Source: Lautropia sp. (lineage in GTDB: Bacteria > Pseudomonadota > Gammaproteobacteria > Burkholderiales > Burkholderiaceae_E). From it: DNA of 64,000 nucleotides. The position numbers and the translations under genes were made by a program. Within the stretch, counting starts at the first letter, position 1, and each line of letters opens with the position of its first letter. The stretch spans positions 434,001 to 498,000 of the forward strand of contig JAUNAC010000001.1 of NCBI GenBank assembly GCA_030527825.1, given 5' to 3'. Below, in pieces: positions 38,854-48,119 of the stretch. The notes below the pieces were generated by a model. That model had not been told where the DNA came from, ran no database searches, and was given only the letters and a program-made list of their open reading frames with translations.

Positions 38854-40272
38854 ATGAGCTCCACCCCCTCTCCCGACAACACGGCCACCGGCCGCATCCT
38901 GCACCTGGGCCTGAGCAACTTCCACCGCGCCCACCAGGTGGTCTACCTGCAGCGCCTGAAGGCCCAGGGAGACCACAGCTGGCAGCTGGCCGGCACCAAC
39001 ATCCGCAACGACGCCAACCCGCTGCTGGAGGCACTGGCCGCCCAGGATGGCAACTTCACGCTGGAGACCATCGACCCGCAGGGCAATATTCAGTACGAGT
39101 GGATCACCGCCATCGACCAGGTGGTCCCCTACGATGCCAGCCTGAAAACCGTCACCCGGCTGGCCAGCGATCCACTCACCCGCATCATTTCCTTCACCGT
39201 CACCGAGGCAGGCTACTACCTGCTGGAGAATGGCGAACTGGACACCAGCTTTCCCGACCTGCAGGCCGACCTGGAGCGCGTCAAGAGAGGCGAACCCGGC
39301 CAGACCCTCTATGGCGCACTGATCACCCTGCTGCGCGCCCGCAAACAGGCCGGTGCCGGCCCCATCACCCTGCAGAACTGCGACAACCTGCGCCACAATG
39401 GCGACCGCGTGCGCGGCGGCCTGCGTGACTTTGCCCGCAGAATCGGTGACACCGACATCCTGGCCTGGATCGACGCGAACGTCCGCTTCCCGAACGCCAT
39501 GGTCGATCGCATCACACCACGGCCTGCCGCTGAACTGAAGGATCGTGTCAAGGCGGCCACCGGACGCGACGATGCTGCCGCGCTCGGCTCCGAAAGCTAC
39601 ATCCAGTGGGTCATCGAGGATAACTTCGCCGCTGGCCGCCCCGCCTGGGAAAAAGTCGGTGCCGAACTGGTGACATCGGTTGACCCCTACGAAGAAGCCA
39701 AGATCCGCCTGCTCAACGCCACCCACAGCTGCATCGCCTGGGGCGGCACCCTGCGCGGGCACACCTATATCCACGAAGGCGCTCGTGATCCGGTCGTTCG
39801 GCAACTCGCCTTCGACTATGCCACCAACGATGTCATCCCCTGCCTGTCCGGCCCGGAAAACCCCGTCGACCTGCCTGCCTACCGTGACATGGTGCTGGAA
39901 CGTTTCTGCAACGAGGCCATCCGCGACACCAACCAGCGGGTCGCGGCCGACAGCTTCTCCAAGATCCCGGGCTTCATCCTGCCCACCATCCGCGACCGCC
40001 TGGCCCGCAACCAGAACATTGACTCGGTGGCCATGCTGCCTGCGCTCTTCCTTGCATTCCTGAAACGGTGGCACCAGGGCAACCTGCCCTTCGAATACCA
40101 CGACCAGAGCATGGATCCACAGTCGGCCCACGCCATCATTCAGTCTGACGACCCTGTGAAGGCCCTGTGTACCGACCGCATGCTGTGGCAGGAACTGGCC
40201 GGCGACCCGCGGCTGGAAGCCGCCGTCCGCAAAGGTCTGCAACGGGTCGAACAAGCCGTGATCCCGGCCTGA
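38854..40272 (+). CDS. mannitol/D-arabinitol dehydrogenase family protein, copy 1
   Basis: The 472-residue protein is a long-chain polyol dehydrogenase oxidising a sugar alcohol with NAD. Family features are the N-terminal Rossmann segment GRILHLGLSNFHRAHQ, ITLQNCDNLRHNGDR, MVDRITPRP, the active-site region YIQWVIEDNFAAGRP and the catalytic Lys region YEEAKIRLLNATHSCIAW. It resembles D-arabinitol 4-dehydrogenase (DalD) more than mannitol dehydrogenases by motif memory. AAGGA nine bases before ATG 38854 fixes the start. About two thirds of residues match the second copy at 45846 by eye. It stands alone, outside the ABC operon. Confidence 0.87.
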   Translation: MSSTPSPDNTATGRILHLGLSNFHRAHQVVYLQRLKAQGDHSWQLAGTNIRNDANPLLEALAAQDGNFTLETIDPQGNIQYEWITAIDQVVPYDASLKTVTRLASDPLTRIISFTVTEAGYYLLENGELDTSFPDLQADLERVKRGEPGQTLYGALITLLRARKQAGAGPITLQNCDNLRHNGDRVRGGLRDFARRIGDTDILAWIDANVRFPNAMVDRITPRPAAELKDRVKAATGRDDAAALGSESYIQWVIEDNFAAGRPAWEKVGAELVTSVDPYEEAKIRLLNATHSCIAWGGTLRGHTYIHEGARDPVVRQLAFDYATNDVIPCLSGPENPVDLPAYRDMVLERFCNEAIRDTNQRVAADSFSKIPGFILPTIRDRLARNQNIDSVAMLPALFLAFLKRWHQGNLPFEYHDQSMDPQSAHAIIQSDDPVKALCTDRMLWQELAGDPRLEAAVRKGLQRVEQAVIPA

Positions 40273-40419
40273 CAACTGCCTCGCCCCTGCCGGGGCCCGC
40301 CCTGCAAGCACCTTGGGCTCCCCCGGCACGCCGGCCAAAATCCCTCCGGCCTGCGGCTTCCCGTCACACGCCCGGTCCGGAAGCGCTCCAGCCCTGGCAA
40401 GAGCCCCTGCCCGACACGG

Positions 40420-41376
40420 ATGGACATATTCTCCCGAACCCGCCAGAAGACACGGACACCAGCCGCCAGCTGGCGTTATGCCCTCGCCACGACGACCGCG
40501 CTGCTCGTCCTGATGACCCGTGCAGCCGCCCAGGCCCCCAGCTGCGAAACAACAGATCACCGCGCCATCCGCTTCCGGAGTGACCCCACCCACGTCAGCA
40601 CCTACCGCCTGTACGGCAGCCACCTGTGCCCGACGCCGGTGGACAGACACCGGGGAGCGACTCCAGCCACGCACCATCCGGCTGACAGATCAAGCCCCAA
40701 ATCGCGGGCCCTCCCTTCCGGCCCCCCCTCCCGGCCGCCGCAGACCCATGGACTGCTGCTCTACCTGCATGGCGATGGCGCCGGCGAATTCGACGACCCA
40801 GATGACGCCACCCTGACATCCTTTGCCCGCATCGCGCGCAAGCACCACATGCTGATGGTCGCCCCCCGCACCCCCGACACCCAGACCATGACCTGGTGGC
40901 GCAAGCCGGGCAGCACCCATTACCTCCGAGCCCTGCTGCTGCATCTGTATGCCCATTACCCCATCGACCGCCACCACGTCTGGCTGGTCGGCTACTCGGG
41001 GGGCGCCGAGGAAATCACCTACAACCTGCTGATGGATCACAACGATCTACTCCATGGCGGAGGCGCTTTATTGGTCGGAGGCGGTGGACTCAGCCGTACC
41101 ACCGTCTTCGGCCACATCCCGTCCCATCCCCTCAGACAGCATTTCCCGCTGTACTGGCTGGCAGGAGAAATGGACACACCCGATCGCGGAGGTGACGACA
41201 AAGGCTTCGATGCCCTGGGCGAAGCCCATGTCGCTGAACGGCGCCTGCATGCCGCGGGATTTCTGACCCACTTCAGGATCATCCCGGACACCGGTCACTA
41301 TCACATCATTCTGCACGCCCCGTCCATGATGGACAGACTGCTCACGCAACCAGCCGGCTCAAACAATCTCGACTGA
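40420..41376 (+). CDS. secreted alpha/beta hydrolase-like protein
   Basis: The 318-residue product has an N-terminal signal-like segment (SWRYALATTTALLVLMTRAAAQA). A Pro/Arg-rich linker (about 75-108) leads into an alpha/beta hydrolase core: THGLLLYLHGDGAGE as the oxyanion strand, nucleophile Ser in GYSGGAEEITYNLL and the putative catalytic His in DTGHYHI. The acid is probably the Asp in AGEMDTPDRGGDDKG. Substrate unknown. The first ~110 residues carry little order, and a start closer to the core is possible. It stands between the two polyol loci, on the same strand, and may be unrelated to them. Confidence 0.72.
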   Translation: MDIFSRTRQKTRTPAASWRYALATTTALLVLMTRAAAQAPSCETTDHRAIRFRSDPTHVSTYRLYGSHLCPTPVDRHRGATPATHHPADRSSPKSRALPSGPPSRPPQTHGLLLYLHGDGAGEFDDPDDATLTSFARIARKHHMLMVAPRTPDTQTMTWWRKPGSTHYLRALLLHLYAHYPIDRHHVWLVGYSGGAEEITYNLLMDHNDLLHGGGALLVGGGGLSRTTVFGHIPSHPLRQHFPLYWLAGEMDTPDRGGDDKGFDALGEAHVAERRLHAAGFLTHFRIIPDTGHYHIILHAPSMMDRLLTQPAGSNNLD

Positions 41377-41498
41377 CCGGCATTCCGGGCAGGTTTCGGG
41401 AATGACACAGGAAGCCACGAAAAATTACTGTCAGTTTCACAAAATTTCTTAACGTAGCATTACCCGGAAAAACCCCAATACGCCTGCGCAATAAAGTA

Positions 41499-41516
41499 TC
41501 GGTTTCATAAAACCGA
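41499..41516. promoter_or_regulatory. palindromic operator candidate before polyol operon
   Basis: An 18-base inverted repeat, TCGGTTT (41499-41505) and AAACCGA (41510-41516) with a 4-base CATA spacer, lies in an AT-rich leader 119 bp before the binding-protein gene. Symmetry and position suit a repressor or catabolite regulator site. The only regulator in the operon is AraC-type, which usually binds direct repeats, so a LacI-type protein elsewhere is equally possible. Confidence 0.5.
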
Positions 41517-41635
41517 ATATCAGTCCGAAAACAGTGCATCGGCACAATGAATGGAAGGTATTTACAGGTAATTTGTTCTCGTATTACATGGACAAACCAC
41601 CTGATCATGCACGTTCCGGACACATTGGAGACATC

Positions 41636-42952
41636 ATGAAACCGCATTTTTGCACCGGGGTTGCCCTCTCCCTGTCATTGGCTGCGACCAACGCCACGGC
41701 CGCCACCGATCTCGTTGTGGCTACGGTCAACAACGGTCACATGATCGAAATGCAGAAGCTGACCCCGTTTTTCGAGAAAGAGCATCCTGATATACATCTG
41801 AAGTGGGTTATCCTGGAAGAAGGCACGCTGCGCCAGCGCGTCGCCACTGATGTCGCTACCAAAAGTGGTCAGTTCGATGTAGTCACCATTGGTATGTATG
41901 AAACGCCGTTCTGGTCTAAACGCCAGTGGCTGACCCCTATCAATACCGATGCAGACTATGACGTCAACGACCTGCTCAAACCCATTCGGGATGGCCTGAG
42001 TTATCAGGGAAAACTATATGCGGCGCCTTTCTATGGCGAAAGTTCCCTGCTGATGTACCGCAAGGATCTCACCGACAAGGCTGGCGTACATCTTCCGGAA
42101 CATCCTACCTGGAACCAGGTCAGGGAAGCCGCCGAAAAAATCCACGACCCACAGCATGGCGTCTACGGCATTTGCCTCCGAGGAAAGCCGGGCTGGGGTG
42201 ACAACATGGCCTTTCTGTCTACCATGGTCAACACGTTTGGCGGACAGTGGTTCAACATGGACTGGAAACCCCAGATAGATACGCAGCCGTGGAAAGAGGC
42301 CATCACATTTTACGTAGACATGATGAAGCGCTTTGGCCCGCCTGGCGCAACGGCCAACAGTTTCAATGAAAACCTCGCCCTCTTCAATGAAGGCAAATGC
42401 GGTGTTTGGGTCGATGCCAGCATCGCTGCCTCGTTTGTTTCCGATCCCAAACAATCAAAAGTAGCCGACCATGTGGCATTCACCCAGGCACCAACGGCAA
42501 AAACCAGCAAAGGCGCCAATTGGCTCTGGGCATGGTCACTTGGCATACCCAGCAGCTCCAAGCACCAGCAACAGGCACAGACCTTCGTGAAATGGGCCAC
42601 GTCGAAATCCTATATCCAACTAGTAGCCAAGGAGGCGGGATGGCGATCAGTGCCAACCGGAACCCGGAAATCCACCTACGAATCCCCTGAATTCATCCAG
42701 ATATCGCGATTTGCAAAACCCGAGCTGACCGCGATCGAAAGCGCCACCCCTAATGACAGCACATTGGAAAAATCCCCTTATGTAGGGATTCAGTTCGCTG
42801 CCATTCCTGAATTTCAGGTCATCGGCGTCACCGTTGGACAGCAAATCAGCGCAGCCCTGGCTGGAACGATTCCCGTTGAGCAAGCGCTTGCCACCTCGCA
42901 GCGGCTCGCGGACCGTGAAATGAAAAAGGCAGGCTACTACCGCAAGCACTGA
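41636..42952 (+). CDS. polyol ABC transporter substrate-binding protein
   Basis: The 438-residue periplasmic family 1 binding protein has a signal peptide (FCTGVALSLSLAATNATAA). Its core is similar to sorbitol/mannitol binding proteins SmoE/MtlE: GHMIEMQKLTPFFEKEHPDI, GQFDVVTIGMYETPFWSKR and KGANWLWAWSLGIPSSSKHQ. GGAG lies seven bases before ATG 41636. Two permeases and an ATPase follow directly. The most likely substrates are sugar alcohols such as mannitol, sorbitol or D-arabinitol. Confidence 0.92.
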   Translation: MKPHFCTGVALSLSLAATNATAATDLVVATVNNGHMIEMQKLTPFFEKEHPDIHLKWVILEEGTLRQRVATDVATKSGQFDVVTIGMYETPFWSKRQWLTPINTDADYDVNDLLKPIRDGLSYQGKLYAAPFYGESSLLMYRKDLTDKAGVHLPEHPTWNQVREAAEKIHDPQHGVYGICLRGKPGWGDNMAFLSTMVNTFGGQWFNMDWKPQIDTQPWKEAITFYVDMMKRFGPPGATANSFNENLALFNEGKCGVWVDASIAASFVSDPKQSKVADHVAFTQAPTAKTSKGANWLWAWSLGIPSSSKHQQQAQTFVKWATSKSYIQLVAKEAGWRSVPTGTRKSTYESPEFIQISRFAKPELTAIESATPNDSTLEKSPYVGIQFAAIPEFQVIGVTVGQQISAALAGTIPVEQALATSQRLADREMKKAGYYRKH

Positions 42953-43054
42953 CCTCCCTGACCATCATCAACCACTCCGGAAGCACCTCCGGAAAGGTTG
43001 ATGACGGCTCGAATTATTCCGATCGCGCATCCTCAAAATCCTCTGGAGATGCCA

Positions 43055-43912
43055 ATGAAGAGAGAATTGCCCACCCTGCTGATGACCCCCGCCGTCATTG
43101 CGCTGCTCGTCTGGATGGTCATTCCGCTGGTCATGACGATTTATTTCTCGGTCGTCGATTACAACCTCATGCAGCCGGGAGAGCTCAGCTATGTCGGTCT
43201 GGACAACTACGAGTTCTTTGTCACGGACCCCGATTTCTGGGCAGCCGTGCGCAACACACTCCTGTTGATCGCCACAGTTGTGGGTGTCACGGTGGTGCTG
43301 GGCATCATGCTGGCCCAGATTGTTAATGACCCATTCCCGGGCCAAGGGATTGTCCGCGTTCTGTTGATCTCGCCGTTCTTTGTCATGCCGACTGTCAATG
43401 CTTTGCTATGGAAGCATTTGATGATGAACCCCATCTACGGAGTTCTTGCATCCCTTTGGCGTGTCATGGGACTGAGTCCCATCGACTGGATGACACATTA
43501 CCCACTACTGTCAGTCACCATCATGCTGACCTGGCAGTGGCTCCCCTTTGCCTGCCTGATTTTCATGACGTCTCTCCAGTCCATGGATCATGAACAACTG
43601 GAGGCTGCCCGCATGGATGGTGCAAACGCCCTGCAGTGCTTTATTCACCTGACGCTCCCTCATCTGGCGCGCGCTATTGCAGTCGTCATCATGATTGAGA
43701 TGATTTACCTGCTGGGCGTGTTTGCAGAAATCTCCATCACCACATCTGGCGGCCCAGGCAACGAGAGCACCAACCTCACCTACATGATCTACAAACAAGC
43801 ATTACTCAATTTCGATGTCGGATCGGCGTCGGCTGGCGCGCTGTTTGCCGTCGTGCTAGCCAATATCATTGGTGCCTTCATGATCCGGATCATTGGCAAG
43901 AATCTGGACTGA
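43055..43912 (+). CDS. polyol ABC transporter permease 1
   Basis: The 285-residue protein is a MalF-type permease with six membrane segments and the EAA loop EQLEAARMDGANALQCFIHLTLP. It has the usual PFFVMPTVNALLWKHLMMNPIYG and GGPGNESTNLTYMIYKQAL. GGAG six bases before ATG 43055 supports this start over the upstream in-frame Met codons. It forms the membrane pore with the next gene product. Confidence 0.92.
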   Translation: MKRELPTLLMTPAVIALLVWMVIPLVMTIYFSVVDYNLMQPGELSYVGLDNYEFFVTDPDFWAAVRNTLLLIATVVGVTVVLGIMLAQIVNDPFPGQGIVRVLLISPFFVMPTVNALLWKHLMMNPIYGVLASLWRVMGLSPIDWMTHYPLLSVTIMLTWQWLPFACLIFMTSLQSMDHEQLEAARMDGANALQCFIHLTLPHLARAIAVVIMIEMIYLLGVFAEISITTSGGPGNESTNLTYMIYKQALLNFDVGSASAGALFAVVLANIIGAFMIRIIGKNLD

Positions 43913-43925
43913 TACAGGATCGACC

Positions 43926-44747
43926 ATGGAACCAACCCGTCTTTCCATCACCATACGTGCTTTCATGGCCTGGGCGGTTGCTTTGGCAATATTCTTCCCA
44001 TTAGGTTGGCTCATCATGACTGCATTCAAGACCGAGTTGCAGGCCATTCACGTCCCCCCTCAATTCATCTTCAAACCAACCCTGGAGCATTTTATTGAGG
44101 TTCAGTCGCGCAGTGACTATCTGCTATATGCACGAAACTCGTTGCTGACCAGCCTCGGATCCACCGTTCTTGGCCTCCTGATTGCTGCCCCCGCTGCCTA
44201 TTCAATGGCATTTTTCAGGACGAAGCGCACCCGCGGGACACTCATGTGGATGATGTCCACCAAAATGATGCCCGCTGTTGGAGCACTGGTACCTATTTAT
44301 ATCCTCGCACAACGTACCGGCATGCTGGACAGCGTGTCTCTGCTCATTGTCATCTTCATGCTGATCAACCTGCCCATCATGGTCTGGATGCTCTACAGTA
44401 CCTTTCACGATATTCCGCGCGAAATTCTTGAGGCCGCAAGAATGGATGGCGCTTCTATCCGTGCCGAATTCCTGCACGTCATTCTTCCCCTGACAACCGG
44501 GGGATTTGCCTCCACTGGGCTGCTCTGTCTGGTTCTAAGCTGGAATGAAGCATTCTGGTCACTGAATCTCAGCACGGTTCATTCCGGCACACTTGCCTCA
44601 TTGATTGCCACCTACTCCAACCCGGAAGGACTTTTCTGGGCTCGCCTGTCCGCTGCCTCCACCATGGCAATAGCACCCATTGTCGTATTCGGCTGGTTCA
44701 GTCAGAAGCAGCTGGTTCGTGGCATGACCTTTGGCGCCGTCAAATAG
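43926..44747 (+). CDS. polyol ABC transporter permease 2
   Basis: The 273-residue MalG-type permease has six membrane segments, TAFKTELQAIHVPPQFIFKPTLEHF after the first, and the EAA loop EILEAARMDGASIRAEFLHVILPL. AGGA lies about six bases before ATG 43926. It is 13 bp after the first permease gene and 10 bp before the ATPase gene. Confidence 0.92.
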   Translation: MEPTRLSITIRAFMAWAVALAIFFPLGWLIMTAFKTELQAIHVPPQFIFKPTLEHFIEVQSRSDYLLYARNSLLTSLGSTVLGLLIAAPAAYSMAFFRTKRTRGTLMWMMSTKMMPAVGALVPIYILAQRTGMLDSVSLLIVIFMLINLPIMVWMLYSTFHDIPREILEAARMDGASIRAEFLHVILPLTTGGFASTGLLCLVLSWNEAFWSLNLSTVHSGTLASLIATYSNPEGLFWARLSAASTMAIAPIVVFGWFSQKQLVRGMTFGAVK

Positions 44748-44757
44748 GGAGACGTCG

Positions 44758-45804
44758 ATGTCCTATCTGAAACTCAATGCCATCCGAAAACAGTTCGGTC
44801 ACACAGAAATCATTCAAGGCATAGACCTGACCATTGAACAGGGCGAGTTCATCGTTTTTGTCGGGCCATCAGGATGCGGAAAGTCCACACTGCTGAGGCT
44901 GATTGCGGGCCTCGAATCCGTCACATCGGGATCCATCACCCTGGATGGGAGAGACATCACCCATCTTCCATCCGGGCAGCGTGATCTGGCCATGGTCTTT
45001 CAAAGCTATGCCCTGTATCCGCATATGACCGTCTTCGACAACATGTCCTTTGCCCTCAAACTTGCTGGGACTCCCCGGGAAGAGATCCGCCGAAAAGTCG
45101 AAGATGCCGCCAACACCTTGCATCTGACCAAATACCTTAAGCACACGCCACGGGAGCTTTCCGGTGGGCAGCGTCAACGGGTTGCCATCGGTCGGGCTAT
45201 CGTCCGGGCGCCCAAGGTGTTCCTGTTCGATGAACCACTATCGAATCTGGACGCCTCTTTGCGCAGCAACACCCGGGTGGAAATTCACAGACTGCACAAA
45301 AAGCTGGGCGCCACCACGATTTACGTCACACATGATCAGGTGGAAGCCATGACCCTGGCTGACCGGGTTGTTGTGCTGAACGGCGGCCACATCGAACAGG
45401 CCGGATCTCCCCTCACCTTGTATGACCGTCCCGACAACCAATTCGTCGCCCAATTCATTGGCATGCCATCCATGAACATCGTGCCCGCCGCTCGCTGCAG
45501 ACCATGGGTGGCGCAACTGGAGCAGCGCGTGCCGGAGGACGGTCTCATCGGCGTCAGACCTGAATTCCTCCACATCAAAAAGACACCCGATCCGCACGGG
45601 ATTCCCGGCCGGCTGGAACTGATCGAATCACTGGGGTCGGATACGTTGATATACGTGAGATGCGATGACATCGTCCTGGTGGCCCGACTGACCGAACGGC
45701 CCAGCCTGACCATAGGAGACAGCGTACAGCTCACCGCGGCCCCCGGTCGGTTGCATGTTTTCGATCGGCAGGGACTTGCACGACACGCAACAGCGAATTC
45801 CTGA
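44758..45804 (+). CDS. polyol ABC transporter ATP-binding protein
   Basis: The 348-residue MalK-like ATPase has Walker A GPSGCGKST near residue 37, the signature LSGGQRQRVAIGRAIVR, Walker B VFLFDEPLSNLDA and a C-terminal OB-fold regulatory domain (about 240-348). GGGAG six bases before the ATG fixes the start. It powers uptake by the two permeases just upstream. It resembles SmoK/MtlK/UgpC-type subunits. Confidence 0.94.
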   Translation: MSYLKLNAIRKQFGHTEIIQGIDLTIEQGEFIVFVGPSGCGKSTLLRLIAGLESVTSGSITLDGRDITHLPSGQRDLAMVFQSYALYPHMTVFDNMSFALKLAGTPREEIRRKVEDAANTLHLTKYLKHTPRELSGGQRQRVAIGRAIVRAPKVFLFDEPLSNLDASLRSNTRVEIHRLHKKLGATTIYVTHDQVEAMTLADRVVVLNGGHIEQAGSPLTLYDRPDNQFVAQFIGMPSMNIVPAARCRPWVAQLEQRVPEDGLIGVRPEFLHIKKTPDPHGIPGRLELIESLGSDTLIYVRCDDIVLVARLTERPSLTIGDSVQLTAAPGRLHVFDRQGLARHATANS

Positions 45805-45845
45805 GGCTGATTATCCTCCCCACTCCCCGACACAGGATATGACCT

Positions 45846-47270
45846 ATGAACAAGACCCTTGATAGCCATCCCTGCACCCCGCCTGTAGGGCGCATCCTGC
45901 ATCTCGGGCTAGGTTCCTTTCACCGCGCACACCAGGCAGTCTATTTGCAGCGGCTCAAATGCCAGAAAGAACCGCACTGGCTACTCGCAGGTACCAACAT
46001 TCGCAGCGATATGAACCCATTGCTGGAGAATCTTTCCGCCCAGCAGGGACATTACACCCTGGAAACCGTGGATCCAGATGGCAATACCAGCTATGAATGG
46101 ATCACGGCCATTGATCAGGTTATCCCCTGGGAACCCGATCTGGCTACTGCCACCCGGCTCGCGGCGGATCCCCTGACAAAAATCATCTCCTTCACGGTCA
46201 CGGAAGCGGGCTACTATCTTCTGCCCAGCGGCGAACTCGATACCGGGTTTGTTGATCTCAGCGCAGATCTGACGCGTGTCGCACAGGGCACTACTGGTCA
46301 GACCATTTATGGCGCCTTGATGGGGATGCTGCGCGCCCGAATGCAGGCCGGCGCGGGACCAATCACCCTGCTCTGTTGCGACAACCTGCGACACAATGGA
46401 GACCGGTTCAAAAGCGGGCTGCGCGACTTTGCCCGGCGCCTGGAGGCCAATGATCTGCTGCAGTGGATCGATGACAATACCCGCAGTCCCAATTGCATGG
46501 TTGATCGCATCACTCCCCGCCCACCCGCAGCACTGAAGGAACGGGTTCAACAGGCAACCGGTCGCCACGATGCCGTCCCCGTCACCGCGGAAAGCTATAT
46601 ACAGTGGGTGATCGAAGACAACTTTGCCAATGGACGCCCTCCCTGGGAACTGGCTGGTGCACAGATGGTCTCCTCGGTCGATCCCTATGAAGAGGCAAAG
46701 ATCCGGATCTTGAATGCCACCCACAGTTGCATTGCCTGGGCAGGCACACTACGGGGATACCGCTACATTCATGAAGGAACACGTGACCAGACCATTCGCA
46801 ACATGGCGTACGACTACGTGACCGACGATGTCATCCCCTGTCTCGATGGGCCCAACAACCCGGTCGACCTGCCAGCTTACCGGGATCTCGTTCTTGAACG
46901 ATTTGGCAATGTCGCCATCTGCGATACCAACCAGCGCGTTGCCATGGATGGCTTCTCGAAGATTCCCGGGTTTATCGCGCCCACCATCCGTGAGCGCCTG
47001 GCCCGGCAGGAATCCATTGCCGCAGTGGCCGTGCTGCCTGCGCTCTTTTTCATCTTTTTGACCAGATGGCATGAAGGAAAAATTCCATATGACTATCAGG
47101 ATCAGGGCATGGATCCCGCTTCCTGCCACGCCATGATGCAAGCAACCGACCCACTGGCAGCCTTCTGTGCTGATCTCACCCTGTGGTCTGATCTGGCTTC
47201 CAACCCGACCCTGGTAGATGCCATGCGACAGGCCGTCGCACGCGTCAAAAACGAATTCATCAAACCATAA
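45846..47270 (+). CDS. dalD: D-arabinitol/mannitol dehydrogenase, copy 2
   Basis: The 474-residue long-chain polyol dehydrogenase carries the same marks as copy 1: GRILHLGLGSFHRAHQAVY, LLCCDNLRHNGDR, CMVDRITPRPP, YIQWVIEDNFANGRPP and YEEAKIRILNATHSCIAWAG. It resembles Klebsiella DalD, which oxidises D-arabinitol to D-xylulose. A xylulokinase gene in the same run supports that reading, since D-xylulose would be its substrate; mannitol or sorbitol oxidation to fructose cannot be excluded, as family enzymes are promiscuous. An AGGA lies about nine bases before the ATG. Confidence 0.88.
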   Translation: MNKTLDSHPCTPPVGRILHLGLGSFHRAHQAVYLQRLKCQKEPHWLLAGTNIRSDMNPLLENLSAQQGHYTLETVDPDGNTSYEWITAIDQVIPWEPDLATATRLAADPLTKIISFTVTEAGYYLLPSGELDTGFVDLSADLTRVAQGTTGQTIYGALMGMLRARMQAGAGPITLLCCDNLRHNGDRFKSGLRDFARRLEANDLLQWIDDNTRSPNCMVDRITPRPPAALKERVQQATGRHDAVPVTAESYIQWVIEDNFANGRPPWELAGAQMVSSVDPYEEAKIRILNATHSCIAWAGTLRGYRYIHEGTRDQTIRNMAYDYVTDDVIPCLDGPNNPVDLPAYRDLVLERFGNVAICDTNQRVAMDGFSKIPGFIAPTIRERLARQESIAAVAVLPALFFIFLTRWHEGKIPYDYQDQGMDPASCHAMMQATDPLAAFCADLTLWSDLASNPTLVDAMRQAVARVKNEFIKP

Positions 47271-47305
47271 AAAAACGATCTTCCCTAGATCCAAAAGGAG
47301 ACCTG

Positions 47306-48100
47306 ATGAGCACGACCCCTTTATTCGACAAATCGCACACACTGATCACCGGCGCTGGTGGAGGCATTGGACTGGCCATGGCAGCCAAATTCCTGAATGC
47401 CGGCGCACGATGCACCTTGGTGGATCTGTCCAAACAGCCAAGCGACGATATCGTCCAACTTCAACAGCGGTTTGACAAAAATCTTTTTTATCAGTCTGCC
47501 GACGTCACTGATCGTGATGGGATGCGTCGAACCATCCAATACGCCAGTGAGCATTTTGGCCCAATACAGACATTGGTCAATAACGCGGCTGTATTTGATA
47601 TGTCTCCAATCCTCGAAAGCAGCGAAGAATCGTTCGATCGCCTGTTCAGTATCAACGTCAAGGCCATGTTCTTCACCATGCAGGCCGTCCTGCAACATAT
47701 GCTGGACAACGGAGTACAAGGGGGATCGGTCATCAATTTCGCTTCACAGGCAGGCCGGCGTGGAGAGGCGCTGGTATCCCACTATTGCGCCACCAAGGCT
47801 GCCGTGATCAGCTATACACAAAGTGCAGCCTTGGCCATGGCCCCCCACGGTATCCGCGTCAACGCCATTTCTCCGGGGGTCGTTGACACACCCATGTGGA
47901 AAGGAGTCGACGCACTGTTCGCCAAATACGAAGGACTTCCCATTGGTGAAAAAAAGCGTCAGGTAGGGTTGGCTGTCCCCTTAGGCCGCATGGGGGTCCC
48001 AGATGAGATCGCGGATGTCGCCGTCTTTCTGGCCAGCGATGCAGCCCGTTACATTACAGCCCAGACGATCAATGTCGATGGTGGCAATGTCATGAGCTGA
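47306..48100 (+). CDS. short-chain dehydrogenase, sorbitol/polyol type
   Basis: The 264-residue SDR has the cofactor motif LITGAGGGIGLAMA near the N terminus, NNAA, the catalytic Ser in INFASQAG and Tyr-x3-Lys in HYCATKAAV, and a C-terminal WIITAQ-like segment YITAQTINVDGGNVMS. It resembles SmoS-type sorbitol dehydrogenases of polyol ABC operons. It probably gives a second polyol specificity. AAAAGGAGACCTG precedes the ATG, a good ribosome binding site. Confidence 0.9.
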   Translation: MSTTPLFDKSHTLITGAGGGIGLAMAAKFLNAGARCTLVDLSKQPSDDIVQLQQRFDKNLFYQSADVTDRDGMRRTIQYASEHFGPIQTLVNNAAVFDMSPILESSEESFDRLFSINVKAMFFTMQAVLQHMLDNGVQGGSVINFASQAGRRGEALVSHYCATKAAVISYTQSAALAMAPHGIRVNAISPGVVDTPMWKGVDALFAKYEGLPIGEKKRQVGLAVPLGRMGVPDEIADVAVFLASDAARYITAQTINVDGGNVMS

Positions 48101-48119
48101 CCCTCGGGAGGAATTCCCT

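Noticed and set aside
38701-40677. A 658-codon minus-strand frame opposite the first dehydrogenase
   Set aside because: The plus-strand gene is unambiguous; the reverse frame is Gly/Val/Gln-rich and without domains.
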